Source: Pseudomonas turukhanskensis (lineage in GTDB: Bacteria; Pseudomonadota; Gammaproteobacteria; Pseudomonadales; Pseudomonadaceae). From it: a stretch of DNA of 64,000 nt. The position numbers were made by a program, and so were the translations under genes. The stretch covers positions 1 through 64,000 of the forward strand of contig NZ_BSFN01000013.1 in the NCBI RefSeq assembly GCF_027922365.1, given 5' to 3'. This document shows, one piece after another, positions 44,851 to 53,935 of this stretch. The notes under the pieces were generated by a model. That model saw only the letters and a list, made by a program, of their open reading frames with translations, was not told the DNA's origin and did not search any database. Numbering within the stretch: position 1 is the stretch's first letter; each line of letters opens with the position of its first letter.

Positions 44851-47211
44851 ATGAGCACGCAGGACCTACCACCACTACCACGAACCAACCAGACGCTCGC
44901 CAGCCGCGGTATCCAACCGCGCTTTGGTGAACTGGTGCAGGGTTGCCGCAAGCTTGCGATGAACCGGTTGGCCGAACACCTCACCGGGGTTTTTGGCCAG
45001 GTAGATGACACGCTGTTTGAATGCGCAGAGAAAGCCGAGAACAATAAAGTGCAGTCGTTGTTCTTCGACAACATGCGCGAAATTCGTCGCCAGCGCCCGC
45101 AGATCGAACGCAGCTACCACCAACGCGTAGCGCAAAACTTTTCCAATTTTCTTGAAGGCACCCTCGAACCTGAGGCGGGCACGGCGTCACTGCGTGCCGA
45201 AGACCTGTCGCTGATCCAGAACGAGGATTACGAAGAAAGCCTGCAAGTCACCAATATGGTCAGCCGGGTTAAGGCCCGCTGTGCCGAACCGCTGTTTGCC
45301 CTCGAGCAGCGACTGGCAGTGCTGAACAACGGCCAAAAGCTGGGTGAAGACAGCAACCCGTTCGGCCCGCGCGCCATTGCCCAGGCTTTTCGCGAAGCGT
45401 TGGCGCCTACGCCGTTTCCGCCGCAGATCAAAACCATTCTTTATATGCTGTTCGATCGCCACGTCATGCAGAGCCTCGACCGCCTGTATGAAGCGATGAA
45501 CCAACGCCTGATCGATGCCGGCGTATTGCCGAATCTGAAATACGCTCCACAACGCACACCCGATGCCCGTCGCGCCCCCACCTCGCCACGGGAGCCAGCA
45601 CCTGCCGCAGCGGCAGCAGAAGCACCGCGCACCGCTGCGCCGCAACCGCCTAGCGCACCTGCAACTGGCAACGCCCATGCCGCACCAGGTGCCGACGCGC
45701 CGCGCGTACCGTTTGATGCATCCGGCCCCGAGCCAACCGACCCGGCGGTGCTGTTCAGCAGCCTGGCGGCGCTGCTCGGCGAGCGCCGTCACTACAACGT
45801 CGACGCGCCGCTGCTGGGCGGCACCCGCAGCATCGCCAGCTTTGCGCCGCAAGGCGCCACGCGCACCTACGCCGCCAGCGATCTGCTCGAGGCGCTCAAC
45901 CGCCTGCAACAACAGTCGGCACTGGATTTCTCCCAGCGCTTGCAACGTCCGCAGCAGGTCGAAGACTTCAAGGTCGACCTGCAACAGCAACTGGAAACCC
46001 ACAGCAGCCTGCCAGGCCAGCAAAAGCTGTCGGACCAGGAGGCGGACGTAATCGATCTGGTCGGCATGCTGTTCGACTTTATCCTCGACGACGAGAACCT
46101 GCCGGACAATTGCAAGACCGCCCTCTCCCACCTGCATACGCCGTATTTGAAGGTGGCATTGCTGGACAAGGCGCTATTTACCCAGCACCACCACCCAGCC
46201 CGGCGCCTGCTCAACGCCATGGCTCAGGCCGGCGTGTTGTATGGCGGCGAGGAAGACGACCGCGGCCTGCTGGCGAAAATCCACTGGGTAGTAGAGCGGG
46301 TTATTCAAGGTTTCGATGGCGACCTCAAGCTGTTCGACAGCCTGCTGGTAGAATTCAACGAGTTCACCACCAACCTGCAACACAAGGTGGCACTGCGTGA
46401 GCGTCGTGCGGTCGAGGCCGCCAAAGGTCGCGACAAACTGCTCGGCGCCCGCCAGCAAGCCGTGGACATCATTGCCCGCGCGCTGGCCAATCGTCAGCCG
46501 CCGCCACTAATCCGCAACTTCCTCGAACTCACCTGGACCGATGCCCTGGTATTCGTTCTCCTGCGCCACGGCGAACGCAGTGCCGAATGGCAGCGTTATA
46601 GCGAAGTCGCCGAGCATTTGGCCTGGAGCAGCACGCCACTGAATGCAGCGGGCCAGGAACGCTTGCAAAGCATTCGCGTGCAATTGCTGGAAGATTTGCG
46701 CAAGGGCCTGGAAATTCTCGGCGGTTACCACGAAGACGGTATTCGCCGCCTGCTGCAAGATATCGTGGCCTGCCAGCACGCCGTACAAGCCAAGCAACCG
46801 CAGGTGGCCGCCAAGCTCAATCCGATACTGCCGGAAAGCCCGCTGGGCGCCATGCTCGGCGAAGACGCCCAACTGGCGAGTTCGGCGCCCCAGGCGTCCG
46901 GCCTGTCACACCAAGCCCAATTGATTGCCAAGGAGCTGGGACGTATCGAGTTTGGTACCTGGTTTGAATTTATCGATGGCGCGCAGGTGCGTAACCTGAA
47001 GCTGTCATGGTTCAGCCCCACCACCCACAACTATATGTTCGTTGACCACAGCGGACAGCGCGTGGCGATCAAACCGCTCACAATTTTAGCCAACGAGATG
47101 GAACAAGGTTTGGTTCGCATCCTCCAAACGGAACGCGGGGCCCCTCTGGTGGACCGCGCCCTGACCGCCATCTACCGGGTGTTGCAGCGCTTCACCGGTC
47201 GCGCCGAATAA
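44851..47211 (+). CDS. DUF1631 family protein, copy 2
   Basis: A 786-residue paralogue of the protein at 29505-31817. Shared blocks: an N-terminal TLFECAEKAENNKVQSLFF segment, GEDSNPFGPRAIAQAFREAL (copy 1: DDKTNPLGPTVLCEFFLEA), EADVIDLVGMLFDFILDDENL, HHPARRLLNAMAQAG. A Pro/Ala-rich linker spans about residues 240-290. The C-terminus (GTWFEFIDGAQVRNLKLSWFS, NYMFVDHSGQRV) matches the beta-rich end of copy 1. The next gene, 15 bases on, is a PilZ protein. The function is unknown; a link to c-di-GMP signalling is inferred only from the neighbour and the C-terminal pattern. Confidence 0.85.
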   Translation: MSTQDLPPLPRTNQTLASRGIQPRFGELVQGCRKLAMNRLAEHLTGVFGQVDDTLFECAEKAENNKVQSLFFDNMREIRRQRPQIERSYHQRVAQNFSNFLEGTLEPEAGTASLRAEDLSLIQNEDYEESLQVTNMVSRVKARCAEPLFALEQRLAVLNNGQKLGEDSNPFGPRAIAQAFREALAPTPFPPQIKTILYMLFDRHVMQSLDRLYEAMNQRLIDAGVLPNLKYAPQRTPDARRAPTSPREPAPAAAAAEAPRTAAPQPPSAPATGNAHAAPGADAPRVPFDASGPEPTDPAVLFSSLAALLGERRHYNVDAPLLGGTRSIASFAPQGATRTYAASDLLEALNRLQQQSALDFSQRLQRPQQVEDFKVDLQQQLETHSSLPGQQKLSDQEADVIDLVGMLFDFILDDENLPDNCKTALSHLHTPYLKVALLDKALFTQHHHPARRLLNAMAQAGVLYGGEEDDRGLLAKIHWVVERVIQGFDGDLKLFDSLLVEFNEFTTNLQHKVALRERRAVEAAKGRDKLLGARQQAVDIIARALANRQPPPLIRNFLELTWTDALVFVLLRHGERSAEWQRYSEVAEHLAWSSTPLNAAGQERLQSIRVQLLEDLRKGLEILGGYHEDGIRRLLQDIVACQHAVQAKQPQVAAKLNPILPESPLGAMLGEDAQLASSAPQASGLSHQAQLIAKELGRIEFGTWFEFIDGAQVRNLKLSWFSPTTHNYMFVDHSGQRVAIKPLTILANEMEQGLVRILQTERGAPLVDRALTAIYRVLQRFTGRAE

Positions 47212-47226
47212 AGTTAAGGAGCCGTA

Positions 47227-47559
47227 ATGGACGATCGACGCCAGCACAGTCGCCACACCGCTGAGCTGCACCTGGAAGTGTATGACCTGCACACCGAACG
47301 CCACCTGGGCCGCGTGGTGGACCTGTCTATTGAAGGCTTTATGATCTTCGGTGACTGTCCCCAGGAAGCCGATGCACTTTTGGAATGCCGCCTGGTGTCT
47401 TACCCACCAGTAGAAGGTTTGACCGAAGTTCGTTTGGGTGCCGATTGCCTGTGGAGCCGGCCGGGTGCCGATGGCCAGCATTGCTGGTCAGGCTTTCACA
47501 TCATCGATCTGGCCGAAGACCAGGCGGTACTGCTCGAAGGCCTGCTCAAACGCCTCTAG
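47227..47559 (+). CDS. PilZ domain protein (putative c-di-GMP receptor)
   Basis: A 110-residue single-domain PilZ protein. The c-di-GMP motif is split as RRQHSR (residues 4-9) and DLSIEGF (32-38), i.e. RxxxR and a D-(S/A)-x-x-G block, both intact. It is co-transcribed with the upstream DUF1631 gene (15-base gap, AAGGAG ribosome site), so the two proteins probably work together. Confidence 0.88.
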   Translation: MDDRRQHSRHTAELHLEVYDLHTERHLGRVVDLSIEGFMIFGDCPQEADALLECRLVSYPPVEGLTEVRLGADCLWSRPGADGQHCWSGFHIIDLAEDQAVLLEGLLKRL

Positions 47560-47565
47560 GCTTTC

Positions 47566-47631
47566 GTAGGGTGTGCTCTGCGCACCAGGCGATAGCCGCG
47601 CGAACGCCATGGTGCGCAGAGCACACCCTAC
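47566..47631. repeat. Perfect 22-bp inverted repeat, GTAGGGTGTGC type
   Basis: GTAGGGTGTGCTCTGCGCAC (plus CA, 47566-47587) and its exact inverse at 47610-47631. Single arms occur at 259-285 and 20747-20773, and a variant (GGGTGTGCTCCGCGCACCAT) occurs three times in the piuB array. Confidence 0.9.
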
Positions 47632-47636
47632 AAAAG

Positions 47637-47668
47637 CAAAAAGCCCCGCACTCGGCGGGGCTTTTTGT
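47637..47668. terminator. Bidirectional terminator between the PilZ gene and clpB
   Basis: Stem GCCCCGC / GCGGGGC (47643-47649 with 47655-47661), flanked by A-run and T-run, serving both convergent genes. Confidence 0.9.
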
Positions 47669-47681
47669 TGTTCCACGGGCG

Positions 47682-50246
47682 TTACTCGAAGACGATCTCG
47701 TCGCCATCGACCACACCGGTGACCGTTGAACCGGGCATAAACCTGCCACCCAGAATCAACTGCGCCAACGGGTTTTCGATCCAGCGTTGCACGGCACGCT
47801 TCAAAGGCCGCGCACCGTATACAGGGTCATAACCCACGGCGATCAGCTTATCCAGCGCCTCATCGCTCAACTCCAGCTTCAGCTCACGCTCGGCCAGACG
47901 TTTATCAAGCCGAGCCAACTGAATCCGTGCGATACCGGCAATCTGATCACGGGCCAACGGCTCGAAGATCACCACTTCGTCGATGCGGTTGATGAACTCC
48001 GGCCGGAAGTGGTTGCTCACCGCATCCATCACCGCCGCGCGCTGTGCTTCCTGATCGCCCACCAACTCCTGAATGGCCGCCGAACCGAGGTTCGAGGTCA
48101 TCACGATTACGGTGTTGCGAAAATCCACAGTACGGCCGTGGCTGTCAGTCAGGCGACCATCTTCCAGCACCTGCAATAGCACGTTGAACACATCCGGGTG
48201 AGCCTTCTCGACTTCATCCAGCAGCACCACCGAGTAAGGCTTACGGCGTACCGCTTCGGTGAGGTAACCGCCCTCCTCGTACCCTACATAGCCTGGCGGC
48301 GCACCGATCAAGCGAGCCACCGAGTGCTTCTCCATAAACTCCGACATGTCGATGCGTACCAGCGCCTCTTCGGTATCGAACAGAAACTCGGCCAGGGCCT
48401 TGCACAGCTCGGTTTTACCCACACCGGTCGGGCCGAGGAACAGGAACGAACCGCTTGGGCGATCCGGGTCCGACAGGCCCGCGCGGGAGCGGCGTACGGC
48501 ACTGGCCACGGCCGTCACCGCTTCGTTCTGGCCAATCACCCGCTGATGCAGCAGGCCTTCCATATTCAGCAGTTTTTCCCGCTCGCCTTCGAGCATTTTC
48601 GAGACCGGAATACCGGTCCACTTGGATACCACTTCGGCAATTTCTTCCTCGGTCACGCGGCTACGCAGCAACTGATTTTCCGTTTTGCCGTGCTGGTCGA
48701 CCATCTGCAGACTGCGTTCCAGATCGGGGATGATGCTGTATTGCAGCTTGGCCATCTGTTCCAGATCGCTACGGCGGCGCGCCGCTTCCAGCTCCTGACG
48801 GGCCTGCTCGATTTTTTGCTGAATCTGTGCAGAGCCTTGTACTTCGGCTTTCTCCGATTTCCAGATCTCTTCGAGGTCGGCGTACTCGCGCTCGTACTTG
48901 GCAATGTCTTCCTGCAGCTTGTCCAAACGCTTCAGGGCGGCATCGTCGCTTTCTTTTTTCAGCGCCTCGCGTTCAACCTTCAGTTGAATCAGGCGGCGCT
49001 CAAGACGATCCAGCACTTCTGGCTTGGAGTCGATTTCCATGCGGATGCGGCTGGCGGCTTCGTCCATCAGGTCGATGGCTTTGTCCGGCAATTGACGGTC
49101 GGTGATATAGCGATGGCTGAGTTTCACCGCCGCGATAATCGCGCCGTCGGTGATTGCCACTTTATGGTGAACCTCATAACGCTCTTTGAGGCCACGCAGA
49201 ATGGCGATGGTGTCCTCTTCAGTCGGCTCCTCCACCAACACTTTCTGGAAGCGTCGTTCCAGCGCCGCATCTTTTTCGATGAACTGGCGGTATTCGTTGA
49301 GCGTGGTGGCGCCGACGCAGTGCAGCTCGCCACGGGCCAGGGACGGCTTGAGCATATTGCCGGCATCCATTGCGCCTTCGGCCTTACCGGCGCCGACCAT
49401 GGTGTGCAGTTCGTCGATAAACAGAATCACGCGGCCTTCCTGTTTCGACAGCTCATTGAGCACCGCTTTCAGGCGCTCCTCGAACTCGCCGCGGAATTTG
49501 GCGCCGGCAATCAATGCGCCCATGTCCAGAGATAGCAGGCGTTTGTCTTTAAGGCCGTCAGGCACTTCGCCGTTGACGATGCGCTGGGCCAGGCCTTCGG
49601 CAATGGCGGTTTTACCCACGCCAGGCTCACCAATCAGCACCGGGTTGTTTTTGGTCCGGCGCTGTAGAACCTGGATGGTGCGGCGAATTTCGTCGTCACG
49701 ACCGATCACCGGGTCGAGCTTGCCTTCCTCGGCGCGCTTGGTGAGGTCGACGGTGTACTTGTCCAACGCCTGACGCGATTCCTCGACGTTCGGGTCGTTG
49801 ACCGCATCGCCGCCGCGCAGGTTATTCACCGCGTTTTCCAGCGCTTTTTTGCTGACACCCTGGCCAAGCAACAGCTTGCCCAGCTTGGTGGTGTCGTCGA
49901 GCGCGGCCAGCAGCACCAGCTCGCTGGAGATAAATTGGTCGCCTTTCTGTTGCGACAGGCGATCGGCCTGGTTGAGCAGGCGTGCCAGGTCCTGGGACAG
50001 GTTCACATCCCCGGTGGGGTTCTGAATTTTGCCCAGGTGGTCGAGTTCCTTTGTCAGTGCCTGACGCAGACTGTTTACGTCGAAACCGGTCTGCATAAGC
50101 AGCGACTTGATCGAGCCACCCTGCTGCTCAAGCAAGGCTTGCATCAGGTGCAGGGGCTCGATGGCGGCGTGGTCCATGCCCACGGCCAGGGATTGGGCGT
50201 CGGATAACGCTAATTGCAACTTGCTGGTTAAACGATCGATACGCAT
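47682..50246 (-). CDS. clpB: Disaggregase chaperone ClpB
   Basis: An 854-residue Hsp100 ATPase. The N domain covers 1-145, then AAA1 with Walker A GEPGVGKT (about 204-211), the coiled-coil middle domain (about 400-530, ERRLIQLKVEREALKKE..), and AAA2 with Walker A GPTGVGKT. The length is standard. It rescues aggregated proteins with DnaK. No clear heat-shock promoter could be placed in the 255 bases upstream. Confidence 0.97.
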   Translation of the reverse strand: MRIDRLTSKLQLALSDAQSLAVGMDHAAIEPLHLMQALLEQQGGSIKSLLMQTGFDVNSLRQALTKELDHLGKIQNPTGDVNLSQDLARLLNQADRLSQQKGDQFISSELVLLAALDDTTKLGKLLLGQGVSKKALENAVNNLRGGDAVNDPNVEESRQALDKYTVDLTKRAEEGKLDPVIGRDDEIRRTIQVLQRRTKNNPVLIGEPGVGKTAIAEGLAQRIVNGEVPDGLKDKRLLSLDMGALIAGAKFRGEFEERLKAVLNELSKQEGRVILFIDELHTMVGAGKAEGAMDAGNMLKPSLARGELHCVGATTLNEYRQFIEKDAALERRFQKVLVEEPTEEDTIAILRGLKERYEVHHKVAITDGAIIAAVKLSHRYITDRQLPDKAIDLMDEAASRIRMEIDSKPEVLDRLERRLIQLKVEREALKKESDDAALKRLDKLQEDIAKYEREYADLEEIWKSEKAEVQGSAQIQQKIEQARQELEAARRRSDLEQMAKLQYSIIPDLERSLQMVDQHGKTENQLLRSRVTEEEIAEVVSKWTGIPVSKMLEGEREKLLNMEGLLHQRVIGQNEAVTAVASAVRRSRAGLSDPDRPSGSFLFLGPTGVGKTELCKALAEFLFDTEEALVRIDMSEFMEKHSVARLIGAPPGYVGYEEGGYLTEAVRRKPYSVVLLDEVEKAHPDVFNVLLQVLEDGRLTDSHGRTVDFRNTVIVMTSNLGSAAIQELVGDQEAQRAAVMDAVSNHFRPEFINRIDEVVIFEPLARDQIAGIARIQLARLDKRLAERELKLELSDEALDKLIAVGYDPVYGARPLKRAVQRWIENPLAQLILGGRFMPGSTVTGVVDGDEIVFE

Positions 50247-50501
50247 AGGTTTACCTTCCTGTAGAGGGCAGCCGGCGCAGTGAACGCACCTGATGAAAAA
50301 AGTCTGCCGAGATGCTCAAGTAAGTGAGGCCGATTGTTTGGGATTCAAGGTGTGCGGGTGATGATCAATGTCAAACGGACCGACACGGTGCTTCATATGA
50401 CTGTAGTCGGATGTAGGAAGGGGCGAAGCCCATGAGGCGGGGCAATACTGCCGTGTGCGATGGGATTAGCCAGCGGCTCTACCCGTCCTACGGATAAGGG
50501 C
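50247..50501. other. Gap between pgeF and clpB
   Basis: 255 bases without a recognisable gene. It contains the clpB upstream region on the minus strand. The stretch GATGTAGGAAGGGGCGAAGC (50410 onward) looks like the common degenerate repeat found after Pseudomonas genes. Confidence 0.35.
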
Positions 50502-51251
50502 TTACGGCTGGAGCCAGACCAGGGAGGCGAAACGCCCCGTGCGAGCGGCACGGCGATAGGAGAAAAAGCGTGGATCGCTGACGGTGCAGAAACCGCCACC
50601 GTAGACAGCGTTAACGCCGCGCGCAGCCAGCCGCAAGCGGGCCAACTGGTAGATGTCCGCGAGAAACTTGCCGTCGTTACTGCTCGGCACAAAGGCCTGA
50701 TCAGCTTCGGCCTGCACGGCCATAAACGCTTCGCGCACCTCGGGGCCGACTTCGAACGCTTGCGGACCGATTGCCGGACCAAGCCACACCATTACGTCTT
50801 CGGCAGGAACAGCCAACGCATCCAGGGTGGCTTCCAATACGCCATTGACCAAGCCACGCCAGCCCGCATGCGCAGCTGCCACGCGAGTACCGGCGCGGTC
50901 GCAGAACAACGCAGGCAGGCAATCGGCGGTCATTACCGTGCAGGCGATGCCGGGCGTGGCGGTCCAGCTGGCATCCGCTTCAGCGACGACGCTCGGGTCA
51001 GCTGCAGCCACGGCAACGCCATGCACCTGTCGCAGCCAGGCGGGCTGGCAGTTCAGGCGAGCAATGAGAGCGTGGCGATTGGCGGCAACGGCACCAGGCT
51101 CGTCGCCGACATGGGCGCCGAGGTTGAAGCCATCGAACGGAGCGTGGCTGACACCACCGGCCCGAGTGGTCACACAGGCCTTGACCCGCGCCGGGGCGGG
51201 CCAGTCTGGCGTCAGCCAGTTTTGCAGGTCATCAGCCGACAAAGGCTTCAC
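50502..51251 (-). CDS. pgeF: PgeF/YfiH multicopper-like purine nucleosidase (peptidoglycan editing)
   Basis: A 249-residue protein of the YfiH/LACC1 family with zinc ligands His in WLRQVHGVAV, Cys in TADCLPALF and His in AAAHAGWRGLVNG. E. coli YfiH is reported to remove UDP-MurNAc-L-Ser errors; others show purine nucleoside phosphorylase activity. The GTG at 51251 with AGGA upstream is chosen; it overlaps the rluD 3' end by 20 bases, so the two are coupled. Confidence 0.9.
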   Translation of the reverse strand: MKPLSADDLQNWLTPDWPAPARVKACVTTRAGGVSHAPFDGFNLGAHVGDEPGAVAANRHALIARLNCQPAWLRQVHGVAVAAADPSVVAEADASWTATPGIACTVMTADCLPALFCDRAGTRVAAAHAGWRGLVNGVLEATLDALAVPAEDVMVWLGPAIGPQAFEVGPEVREAFMAVQAEADQAFVPSSNDGKFLADIYQLARLRLAARGVNAVYGGGFCTVSDPRFFSYRRAARTGRFASLVWLQP

Positions 51252-52176
51252 GGTCCTGACGCAGCAGGGACAGCAGCCAGACAAAGTCGTCTGGCAGTGG
51301 CGACTCCCACTTCATGCGCTGGCCCGTCACCGGGTGCGTCAGCTCAAGAAAACGGGCGTGCAGGGCCTGGCGCGGAAACTCTTTGAGCGCCTGCACCATG
51401 GTGGGGTTGGCAGCCGGCGGAATACGGAAGCGACCACCGTAGGCCGGATCACCCACCAACGGGAAGTTGATATGCGCCATATGCACGCGAATCTGGTGAG
51501 TACGGCCGGTTTCCAGTTTGACCCGGGTATGGGTGTGCGAGCGGAAGCGCTCCAGCACTCGGTAGTGGCTGATGGCCTGTTTGCCGCCTTCCATCACCGC
51601 CATACGTTGACGCTGCTGGCCGTGGCGGCCAATCGGAGCGTCGATTTTGCCACCGGCGGTGATCACGCCAATGACAATGCATTCATAGATGCGGCTGACC
51701 GAACGCTTTTGCAGCTGGTCGACCAGCTGGGTCTGCGCCTGAATATTTTTCGCCACCACCATCAAACCGGTGGTGTCTTTGTCCAGCCGGTGCACGATGC
51801 CGGCGCGCGGCACGTTGATGATGTCGGGAATATGATGCAGCAGCGCATTGAGCAACGTACCGCTCTGGTGGCCAACCGCCGGGTGCACCACCAGACCGGC
51901 GGGTTTGTTGATCACCAGGATGTCGTCATCTTCATAGACGATATCGAGCTCGATGTCTTCGGCCACCCATTCGCCCTGGGCTTCCTGCTCGGCATCAAGC
52001 TCCAGCAGGCTGCCGCCATGCACGATGTCGCGGGGGCGCACCACCTCGCCGTCCACCGTCAAAAGACCTTCTTTGATCCAGGCGGTAAGGCGCGAACGCG
52101 AGTGTTCACTGAAGAGTTGGGCGGCGACTTGGTCGAGGCGCTGGCCGCCCAATTCGGACGGAACCTCGGCGCGCAT
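51232..52176 (-). CDS. rluD: 23S rRNA pseudouridine synthase RluD
   Basis: A 314-residue enzyme that makes pseudouridines in helix 69 of 23S rRNA. The S4-like domain (residues 1-70) precedes the catalytic domain with HRLDKDTTGLMV and the active Asp. Start uncertain: the ribosome site before 52176 is weak, and family members carry about 8 more residues. It is divergent from bamD and coupled to pgeF. Confidence 0.95.
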   Translation of the reverse strand: MRAEVPSELGGQRLDQVAAQLFSEHSRSRLTAWIKEGLLTVDGEVVRPRDIVHGGSLLELDAEQEAQGEWVAEDIELDIVYEDDDILVINKPAGLVVHPAVGHQSGTLLNALLHHIPDIINVPRAGIVHRLDKDTTGLMVVAKNIQAQTQLVDQLQKRSVSRIYECIVIGVITAGGKIDAPIGRHGQQRQRMAVMEGGKQAISHYRVLERFRSHTHTRVKLETGRTHQIRVHMAHINFPLVGDPAYGGRFRIPPAANPTMVQALKEFPRQALHARFLELTHPVTGQRMKWESPLPDDFVWLLSLLRQDREAFVG

Positions 52177-52352
52177 CTGGATGGCTAACTTATTAATTGG
52201 AGGAATGCTCGGAAACGGCGCGGCGTAGGCTTTGGTTTCGGCTACGTGCTTGTGGTTAAATACGGCGTCTTTGTCCCGGGGTAACCGGGGCGCTCATCAT
52301 AACAGGACGGCTCTGCTCAAGACAGCCAGCCGTCACAGGGACGCAAGCCGCC

Positions 52353-53369
52353 ATGCAAGTGAAACACCTGCTGCTGATCGCCATCCTCGCTCTCAACGTT
52401 GCTTGTTCATCTAATGAAGTTGTAGACGAAAATCTGAGTGAGTCCGAGCTGTACCAGCAGGCACAGACCGATCTGGACAATAAGAGCTACACCAGCGCCG
52501 TTACCAAGTTGAAGGCACTGGAGTCCCGTTATCCGTTTGGCCGCTATGCCGAACAGGCGCAGTTGGAGCTGATTTACGCCAACTACAAGAACGCCGAGCC
52601 AGAGGCTGCCAAGTCTGCTGCCGAACGTTTCATCCGCCTGCACCCTCAACACGCGAACGTCGACTACGCCTACTACCTCAAGGGCCTGGCTTCGTTCGAC
52701 CAGGACGTCGGCCTGCTGGCGCGCTTCCTGCCGCTGGACATGACCAAGCGTGACCCGGGCGCCGCCCGTGACTCGTTCAACGAGTTCGCGCAGCTCACCA
52801 GCCGCTTCCCCAACAGCCGTTACTCGCCGGATGCCAAGCAGCGCATGATCTACCTGCGCAACCTGCTGGCTGCCTACGAAGTCCACGTCGGCCACTACTA
52901 CCTGAAACGTCAGGCCTATGTAGCCGCCGCCAACCGCGGCCGTTATGTGGTGGAAAACTTCCAGGAAACCCCCGCCGTCGGCGATGGCCTGGCAATCATG
53001 ACCGAGGCCTATCAACGCCTGGCCTTGAACGACCTGGCCGACAGCAGCCTGCAAACCCTGAAGCTCAACTACCCGGACAACCCGAGCCTCGTGGACGGCA
53101 AGTTCGTGCCGCAAGAAGACGAAGCCGACAACCGCAGCTGGCTGAGCAAGGCCACCCTGGGCCTTATCGAAAGCGATGCTCCGCTGCCACCGGGCGAAAC
53201 CCGCGCCAGCCAGGACGTGATCAAGCAGTACCAGGACGCCGAGCAAGATATTCCGGAAGACCTGCAGCCGGCCGATCAAAGCAGCGATGCCGAAGAGGAA
53301 CACGAAGCAGAAGGCAACAGCGATGATCGCTCGTGGTTCAGCTACATGACCTTTGGCGTGTTTGATTGA
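52353..53369 (+). CDS. bamD: Outer membrane assembly lipoprotein BamD (ComL)
   Basis: A 338-residue lipoprotein with signal and lipobox LNVAC (Cys18), then five TPR-like repeats (residues 30-250), and an acidic tail typical of Pseudomonas ComL. It is essential in the BAM complex that folds outer membrane barrels. A strong terminator follows. It is divergent from rluD, the usual arrangement. Confidence 0.96.
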   Translation: MQVKHLLLIAILALNVACSSNEVVDENLSESELYQQAQTDLDNKSYTSAVTKLKALESRYPFGRYAEQAQLELIYANYKNAEPEAAKSAAERFIRLHPQHANVDYAYYLKGLASFDQDVGLLARFLPLDMTKRDPGAARDSFNEFAQLTSRFPNSRYSPDAKQRMIYLRNLLAAYEVHVGHYYLKRQAYVAAANRGRYVVENFQETPAVGDGLAIMTEAYQRLALNDLADSSLQTLKLNYPDNPSLVDGKFVPQEDEADNRSWLSKATLGLIESDAPLPPGETRASQDVIKQYQDAEQDIPEDLQPADQSSDAEEEHEAEGNSDDRSWFSYMTFGVFD

Positions 53370-53380
53370 TGCGCTAGACA

Positions 53381-53410
53381 AAAAAAACGCCCTTCGGGGC
53401 GTTTTTTTTT
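53381..53410 (+). terminator. Terminator after bamD
   Basis: Stem AACGCCC / GGGCGTT with TTC loop and nine T. Confidence 0.92.
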
Positions 53411-53707
53411 GCATAAGCGATCGGCTGCGCGTCGGCGAGGCTGCCTTACCTCGCTCGAACTGGCTCGATCCAGATGTGTAGCGCGGCTGAAATCGCAGGA
53501 TCAAACACCACTTGGTGTTCGGCTAATCCCTCAACCGCCACCCCGATGTGATCGGATACCGCCGATGCTGCCCAACGTTCGGCTCATCCCGACCTCCAAC
53601 CCCACGCCGTCAAAACGTCGCAGCAATCACACTGCGTGGCAGTTCCCGGCTGTGCTGGCGCCGCGACCTTGGCTAAACTGCCTGCCTTACGAAAAGAAGA
53701 GTCACTT
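53411..53707. other. Gap between bamD and the PP0621-like gene
   Basis: About 300 bases with no recognisable gene or repeat; the frame at 53409-53723 has no family resemblance and no ribosome site. The last 60 bases carry the ribosome site for the next gene (AAGAAGAG). Confidence 0.35.
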
Positions 53708-53935
53708 ATGGGACGCCTGTTGATCTGGATCGGTTTGATCGTTGTCGTGTACTGGCTGTGGCGTCGCGCCCAGCGCCCAGCGCCGGCCAAGCCCAGTATC
53801 GGGGAAGCGCAGCCGATGGTCCGCTGCGCGCACTGCGGCGTGCACACACCGCGTGCCACTGCCTTGAGCCAAGATTCGCAATGGTTCTGCAGCCAAGCCC
53901 ATCTTCAGCAAGGTGCCTCACCCAGTGACCGGTGA
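53708..53935 (+). CDS. PP0621-like small membrane protein with Cys motif
   Basis: A 75-residue protein with an N-terminal membrane helix (LLIWIGLIVVVYWLWRRA) and a CAHCG motif and a distal Cys (WFCSQAHL), the PP0621 family pattern, perhaps metal binding. The ATG at 53708 is preferred to an upstream one. It overlaps the start of pilS by about 23 bases, as the same small gene does upstream of pilS in other pseudomonads. Confidence 0.85.
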   Translation: MGRLLIWIGLIVVVYWLWRRAQRPAPAKPSIGEAQPMVRCAHCGVHTPRATALSQDSQWFCSQAHLQQGASPSDR

